DNA from: CAZBEL01 sp964628055
GTDB taxonomy: Bacteria; Fidelibacterota; Marinisomatia; Marinisomatales; TCS56
Assembly: GCA_964628055.1 (NCBI GenBank)
Contig: CAZVNL010000054.1
Coordinates: 1-9,731, forward strand
Length of the DNA stretch: 9,731 nucleotides
Direction of reading: 5' to 3'
The position numbers and the translations under genes were made by a program. Position 1 is the stretch's first letter; each line of letters opens with the position of its first letter. The notes below the pieces were generated by a model. The model was not told the DNA's origin. It saw only the letters and a program-made list of their open reading frames with translations, and ran no database searches. Shown piece by piece: positions 6,737-9,731 of this stretch.

Positions 6737-7510
6737 CTACAGGTCGTTACGAATGGAGGCGTAGCGCAGGGTGTTCTGCAGGTTTTTATAGAAGGGGGGT
6801 TTCCTTTCTTCCAACAGGCGGATGGTCGCTTCATAGTCGTATTCAAAGCGTTTAACATCCCACCGGAACATGTCCCCAACGGTTAAAAAGGCCACGGCTC
6901 CCCGGGGATCGTCATCGAAGGGCAGTCCTGTGGCCCCCTGGCAGAGGATCGTCAAGTTGTCTTGTGTCTCCTGGCGAGGGGTGTGCACATGCCCATGAAC
7001 GAAAACAAACTTCGTGACGTCAGGGTGGGTCCGGCTAACATGGTCGCGCCAGTGGAGCGCTTCTTCCATAGTGGGGGGTTCGTCGTCCCGCTCGTACCAG
7101 GCATGGGTAAATTCCACCAGCGTTGTGCCCACAATCTCCCGGTACGCCATATGCATGGTTTGTGAGAAGGTTATCCCCTGCGCCCCTATTTGTTCGGCTG
7201 TCCAGCGTTCATTGGCCACAATGGCCTGGCAAATGGGATCGTAAGGGTCCATTCCCTCCAGAGAAGGTTGTTCCTGCTCCCACAGACGTTCAATGAGATA
7301 CCGGTCGTGATTTCCCCGGAGCAAAATGCACTCCTTTAGTCCTACCAACTTAATCAGTGTTTCCCGTGGGCTGGGCCCCAGGGCAAAGTAATCTCCCAGG
7401 AGGATCAGTTGGTCCACACCATCGCGAGCATCAACAATGGAAAGGGCTTTATTGAAGGCTTCAAGATTAGAGTGGATATCGGTGATGAGGGCAAAAGTTT
7501 TGCTACACAT
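6737..7510 (-). CDS. Calcineurin-like metallophosphoesterase
   Basis: This 257-residue cytoplasmic phosphoesterase has the full two-metal set: DIHSN (Asp11, His13), LLGDYFALGP (Asp40), RGNHDRY (Asn67, His68), FTHAWYE (His136) and the closing GHVHTPRQ (His174, His176). There is no signal peptide. The C-terminal part (about 190-257), with DYEATIRLLEERKPPFYKNL, resembles the tail found in YfcE/MJ0936-like bacterial phosphoesterases. The substrate cannot be read from sequence; phosphoprotein, nucleotide or phosphodiester substrates are all possible. ATG at 7510 is chosen; a TTG at 7519 would add three residues. It is the first gene of the minus-strand operon, about 33 nt below a good promoter, and is followed by a 52-nt gap before the desulfurase gene. 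That gap shows no hairpin I would trust. Confidence 0.88.
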   Translation of the reverse strand: MCSKTFALITDIHSNLEAFNKALSIVDARDGVDQLILLGDYFALGPSPRETLIKLVGLKECILLRGNHDRYLIERLWEQEQPSLEGMDPYDPICQAIVANERWTAEQIGAQGITFSQTMHMAYREIVGTTLVEFTHAWYERDDEPPTMEEALHWRDHVSRTHPDVTKFVFVHGHVHTPRQETQDNLTILCQGATGLPFDDDPRGAVAFLTVGDMFRWDVKRFEYDYEATIRLLEERKPPFYKNLQNTLRYASIRNDL

Positions 7511-7549
7511 TAAAAACAAATTACTCTTTTAGTGAATGAAGGGGCAAGT

Positions 7550-7576
7550 ATTATACCTTTTCCCCTTTGCTGACAA
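7550..7576 (-). promoter_or_regulatory. Sigma70-like promoter of the minus-strand operon
   Basis: On the minus strand the -35 box TTGTCA (7576-7571, five of six consensus bases) is followed after 15 nt by a perfect TATAAT (7555-7550). The spacer is on the short side. Transcription would begin near 7543, giving a leader of about 33 nt before the ATG at 7510 with a weak AAGAG site at 7528-7524. This is the best promoter in the window and is well placed to drive the nine genes down to marC. Confidence 0.6.
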
Positions 7577-7595
7577 CGCCATTTGCGTGTAAACT
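7567..7595 (+). promoter_or_regulatory. Possible promoter of the kinase gene
   Basis: TTGCTG (7567-7572) and TAAACT (7590-7595) are separated by 17 nt on the plus strand; CTGACA at 7570-7575 is a better -35 match but leaves only 14 nt. Transcription would start around 7602, a few bases before the ATG at 7606, so the transcript would be nearly leaderless. The bases before the ATG (ACCCTCCCTC) contain no Shine-Dalgarno, consistent with this. The boxes themselves are weak. Confidence 0.3.
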
Positions 7596-7605
7596 ACCCT
7601 CCCTC

Positions 7606-8499
7606 ATGAATTCTCAACCGGTTTTAATAGTCGGCTCCATTGCCCTCGACACCATCGAGTCCCCTGCCGGGCGACGGGACAACCTTATTGGCGGGTCAGC
7701 TACCTATGCCACGGTAGCGGCCGGACGTTCGGTCCCCGTGCATGTCGTGGGCGTTGTGGGTACTGATTTTCCAGTAGAAGGACGGAGTCTTTTCCAACAC
7801 TACGCTCGAAACCTTACCGACCTCATCAATGTAGAGGGCGAGACCTTTCGCTGGGGAGGCCGCTACCACGCCAGTTGGGATGACCGTGATACGCTCTTCA
7901 CCGAGTTGGGGGTTTTTGAAACTTTCGAACCCCGCCTATCAACGGTCAATCGCAAAGTGCCCATCCAATTTCTGGCCAATATCCATCCTCGATTACAATT
8001 AGCGGTTCTTAACCAGTCGGAGGACGTACAGTGGGTTGTGGTGGATACCATGAACTTGTGGATTAACACGACACCAAAGGAACTGCGTCAGGTCCTAAAA
8101 CGATCTCACGTCCTATTGATTAACGAGAGCGAACTCTGGGAACTCACTGGTGAAACCCAATGGGAGCCGGCCCTCTCGGCCATCCGAGAACTGGGTCCCC
8201 GTGTAGTGGTGATAAAACAGGGGAGTAAGGGCGCCTTTTTAATGACTGACCATCAGACGTTTCACATTGGGGCTTATCCCGTGGCCACGGTTGTGGATCC
8301 CACCGGGGCTGGGGATACCTTCGGGGGTGGATTCGTCGCTGCGCTGGCCCGCGGGGAATCGTGGGATCAGGCTTTAGTTCGTGGGTCGGCTTTGGCTTCC
8401 GCCTGTGTGGAAGGGTTCGGAGTCGAAGCGCTCCTATCTTGCTCGGAACGAGAACTTCGGCGAAGGGTCGCCTATCTCCAGGCTACGCTAAAACCTTGA
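7606..8499 (+). CDS. PfkB/ribokinase-family carbohydrate kinase
   Basis: This ATP-dependent small-molecule kinase has 297 residues, the usual family length. Visible features are the N-terminal VGSIALDTI strand and the substrate-side GGSATYATVAAGR (29-41). These are followed by a lid region (about 80-115), NESELWELTG (173-182, the N-x-x-E metal/phosphate motif), VVVIKQGSKGAF (200-211) and the PfkB signature DPTGAGDTFGGGF (231-243) with the catalytic base Asp237. The substrate (sugar or nucleoside) is not evident. The frame opens at a TTG at 7567, but ATG at 7606 starts right before the first conserved strand and is preferred. No Shine-Dalgarno precedes it. It is divergent from the metallophosphoesterase; nothing ties it functionally to its neighbours. 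Confidence 0.92.
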   Translation: MNSQPVLIVGSIALDTIESPAGRRDNLIGGSATYATVAAGRSVPVHVVGVVGTDFPVEGRSLFQHYARNLTDLINVEGETFRWGGRYHASWDDRDTLFTELGVFETFEPRLSTVNRKVPIQFLANIHPRLQLAVLNQSEDVQWVVVDTMNLWINTTPKELRQVLKRSHVLLINESELWELTGETQWEPALSAIRELGPRVVVIKQGSKGAFLMTDHQTFHIGAYPVATVVDPTGAGDTFGGGFVAALARGESWDQALVRGSALASACVEGFGVEALLSCSERELRRRVAYLQATLKP

Positions 8500-8506
8500 A
8501 CTACGG

Positions 8507-8526
8507 TAGGGCTTTCCCCTAATTTT
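8507..8526 (+). terminator. Weak hairpin after the kinase gene
   Basis: TAGGG (8507-8511) and CCCTA (8517-8521) can pair around a five-base loop, followed by A and four T. The stem is only 5 bp and the T-run short, so it would be a weak intrinsic terminator at best. It lies 8 nt after the kinase stop codon. Confidence 0.3.
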
Positions 8527-8533
8527 CACGGCT

Positions 8534-8558
8534 ATTTAATGAATGATTCATATTAAAT
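8534..8558. repeat. AT-rich imperfect inverted repeat, possible operator
   Basis: Outer arms ATTTAAT (8534-8540) and ATTAAAT (8552-8558) flank an inner palindrome GAATGATTC (8541-8549). The right side has two extra bases (AT, 8550-8551), so the dyad is slightly offset. A one-base centre makes an RNA hairpin unlikely, so a protein-binding DNA dyad or an AT-rich promoter segment is the better reading. It ends directly at the ribosome binding site of the downstream lipoprotein gene. Confidence 0.35.
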
Positions 8559-8567
8559 GAGGTAATC

Positions 8568-9647
8568 ATGACATTCAATAAAAAATACCTGTTTGGTCTA
8601 TCCGTGCTACTAACTTTGTTTTTCTTTGCCTGTTCCAGTGAAGAATACACCTCGGCGAAGTTGTATCTTCAACAGCAAGAGTGGGAAAAGGCCGAAGAAT
8701 TTCTAATCAAAGCCATGGTCGTCGAGCCAGACAATCCCGAGATCCCTTTCCGCCTGGGACACGACATCTACGCCCGTAAAGGGGATTGGGAAAAAATGGA
8801 TGAAGTGTTTAAGAAAGCCATGGCCATCGATCCTGAACGACCCATACTCATGGGCCAATCTGTGAAAGAGTATGTGGAACTTTCCCGCAAACAACATTGG
8901 ACCGATGTCTACAATCAAGGCGTGAATTATTTCAATAGGTCCCGGGAAATGCAGGGAGACGAGCGCATAACCATGTTGCAGAAAGCCATCGATGCTTTTC
9001 TGAATGCCACCATCATTAAAGAGGATGAACCCCAGGCTTACGCCTTGTTAGCCACTTGTTATTATCAGATTGGGGAAAAACAGAAAAGTGCCGATATGAT
9101 CGTAAAGGCCGTTCAGCGGAATCCGGAAGATGCCACCATCAATTATACTGCGGGTCAGATCTTTCTCCAATTGGATGATTTGGATCAAGCTTTTCCCTAC
9201 TTTGTAAAAGCGGTAGAATTGGATCCCCACAACGCTAAAGCCATTCGTAGTCTGGCCCAGGCCTACTACGACATGGGCAACACCGAGGAGTCCATCCAAA
9301 CCTATGAAACTGCCATTCGGGAAGAGACCAATCTCCGCGTACGGGCCGATTTGTATTTCAACTTGGGTATTTTGTATGACAAAGTAGGGAATTTCGAGTT
9401 GGCTGAAGACAATTTCCTGAACGCCGTAGACCTAAACCCGGAAGACCAGGAGGCAATTCTGGGAATGGCGCAGACCTTCGAGATGTCGGAAAAGTGGCGT
9501 AAGGCGGAAAAATTCTACAAAGAGCTCATTTCCCTGGATCCAGAGAACCCCGTTTACTACCGGGGGATGGCCCGGGTGCAAATGAAACAGGGGAATCTGG
9601 ACGAAGCCCAGCGCTATTACCAGAAATCGAAAAAGTTAGAGAATTAA
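8568..9647 (+). CDS. TPR-repeat lipoprotein
   Basis: This 359-residue protein begins with a lipoprotein signal: basic MTFNKK, a hydrophobic stretch (8-21) and the lipobox FFAC with Cys22, followed by Ser-Ser and acidic residues. No Asp at +2 argues for outer-membrane delivery, facing the periplasm. The rest is almost wholly tetratricopeptide repeats, about nine helical pairs, at roughly 26-55, 56-89, 112-150 (longer, irregular), 156-187, 190-221, 224-253, 260-293, 294-327 and 329-358. Typical AxxxY...A.....P spacing and recurring LDP/NPED turns are seen. There is no enzyme domain, so it should act as a protein-binding scaffold; partners are unknown. ATG at 8568 has GAGGT 4 nt upstream. It could be co-transcribed with the kinase or use its own promoter in the 68-nt gap. 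Confidence 0.9.
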   Translation: MTFNKKYLFGLSVLLTLFFFACSSEEYTSAKLYLQQQEWEKAEEFLIKAMVVEPDNPEIPFRLGHDIYARKGDWEKMDEVFKKAMAIDPERPILMGQSVKEYVELSRKQHWTDVYNQGVNYFNRSREMQGDERITMLQKAIDAFLNATIIKEDEPQAYALLATCYYQIGEKQKSADMIVKAVQRNPEDATINYTAGQIFLQLDDLDQAFPYFVKAVELDPHNAKAIRSLAQAYYDMGNTEESIQTYETAIREETNLRVRADLYFNLGILYDKVGNFELAEDNFLNAVDLNPEDQEAILGMAQTFEMSEKWRKAEKFYKELISLDPENPVYYRGMARVQMKQGNLDEAQRYYQKSKKLEN

Positions 9648-9731
9648 ACCTTGTTAATGGTCTCTTTAAATTGTAACAAAAGTGGTCGTTTAAAAATGTA
9701 CCACTAGCCATAGAATAGAGAATCATGGTTA
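9648..9731 (+). other. Non-coding right end, possible start of a further gene
   Basis: After the lipoprotein stop there is no complete gene. An inverted repeat AGTGGT/ACCACT (9681-9686 and 9700-9705) has a 13-base loop and no T-run, so it is not a convincing terminator. TTTAAA (9689-9694) and TAGAAT (9711-9716), 16 nt apart, resemble a promoter, and ATG at 9725 has AGAG 5 nt upstream. But if that promoter were used, the start site would fall almost at the ATG. A plus-strand gene beginning at 9725 is possible but only two codons are visible. Confidence 0.25.

Noticed and set aside
6685..6879. In-frame N-terminal extension of the cysteine desulfurase (65 residues)
   Set aside because: It mostly overlaps the metallophosphoesterase gene in another frame and precedes the standard YFDHSATTP family start.
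9651..9679. TTGTTA/TAACAA inverted repeat after the lipoprotein gene as a terminator
   Set aside because: It has a six-base AU-rich stem, a 17-base loop and no T-run after it; this is not a credible terminator.
1..9731. Search for CRISPR arrays, tRNA/rRNA genes, insertion sequences, toxin-antitoxin pairs or defence genes
   Set aside because: No regular repeats, cloverleaf-like segments, transposase motifs or defence-domain motifs were seen by eye. The window reads as conserved housekeeping genes.

Overview
The window looks like a core-genome segment of a Gram-negative bacterium, most likely a member of the FCB superphylum (a Marinimicrobia- or Calditrichota-like lineage). That placement is an inference. 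It rests on the gene neighbourhood, a short secreted beta-rich protein of a type I associate from memory with that group, a lipoprotein with an FFAC-type lipobox, and mixed use of strong and absent Shine-Dalgarno sites. No phylogeny could be run. There is no sign of phage, insertion sequences, CRISPR, RNA genes or horizontally acquired islands.

Left and centre (79-7510, minus strand). Nine genes lie head to tail with gaps of 52 nt or less and several overlaps, so they probably form one operon. In transcription order they are: a calcineurin-like metallophosphoesterase, a NifS/IscS cysteine desulfurase, the tRNA 2-thiouridylase MnmA, a GlmU that has only its uridyltransferase domain, a small secreted protein of unknown function, a membrane-anchored LytR_C protein, the ribosome silencing factor RsfS, arginyl-tRNA synthetase and a MarC-family membrane protein. 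A good sigma70-like promoter (TTGTCA-N15-TATAAT, minus strand, 7550-7576) sits just upstream of the first gene. Themes are tRNA and translation (desulfurase plus MnmA, RsfS, ArgS) and envelope or cell-wall precursors (GlmU domain, LytR_C, secreted protein, MarC). Beyond marC, a second promoter with an extended -10 and a clean ribosome binding site introduce another minus-strand gene that runs off the left edge.

Right (7606-9647, plus strand). A divergent PfkB-family sugar/nucleoside kinase is followed after 68 nt by a lipoprotein made almost entirely of TPR repeats. The intergenic gap between them holds a weak hairpin and an AT-rich dyad just before the lipoprotein's ribosome binding site. 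The last 84 bases have no complete gene but may hold the start of a further plus-strand gene.

I do not see a new defence, mobile or biosynthetic system. The points most worth a second look are the acetyltransferase-less GlmU, the unannotated secreted protein between it and the LytR_C protein, and the compact divergent promoter region.
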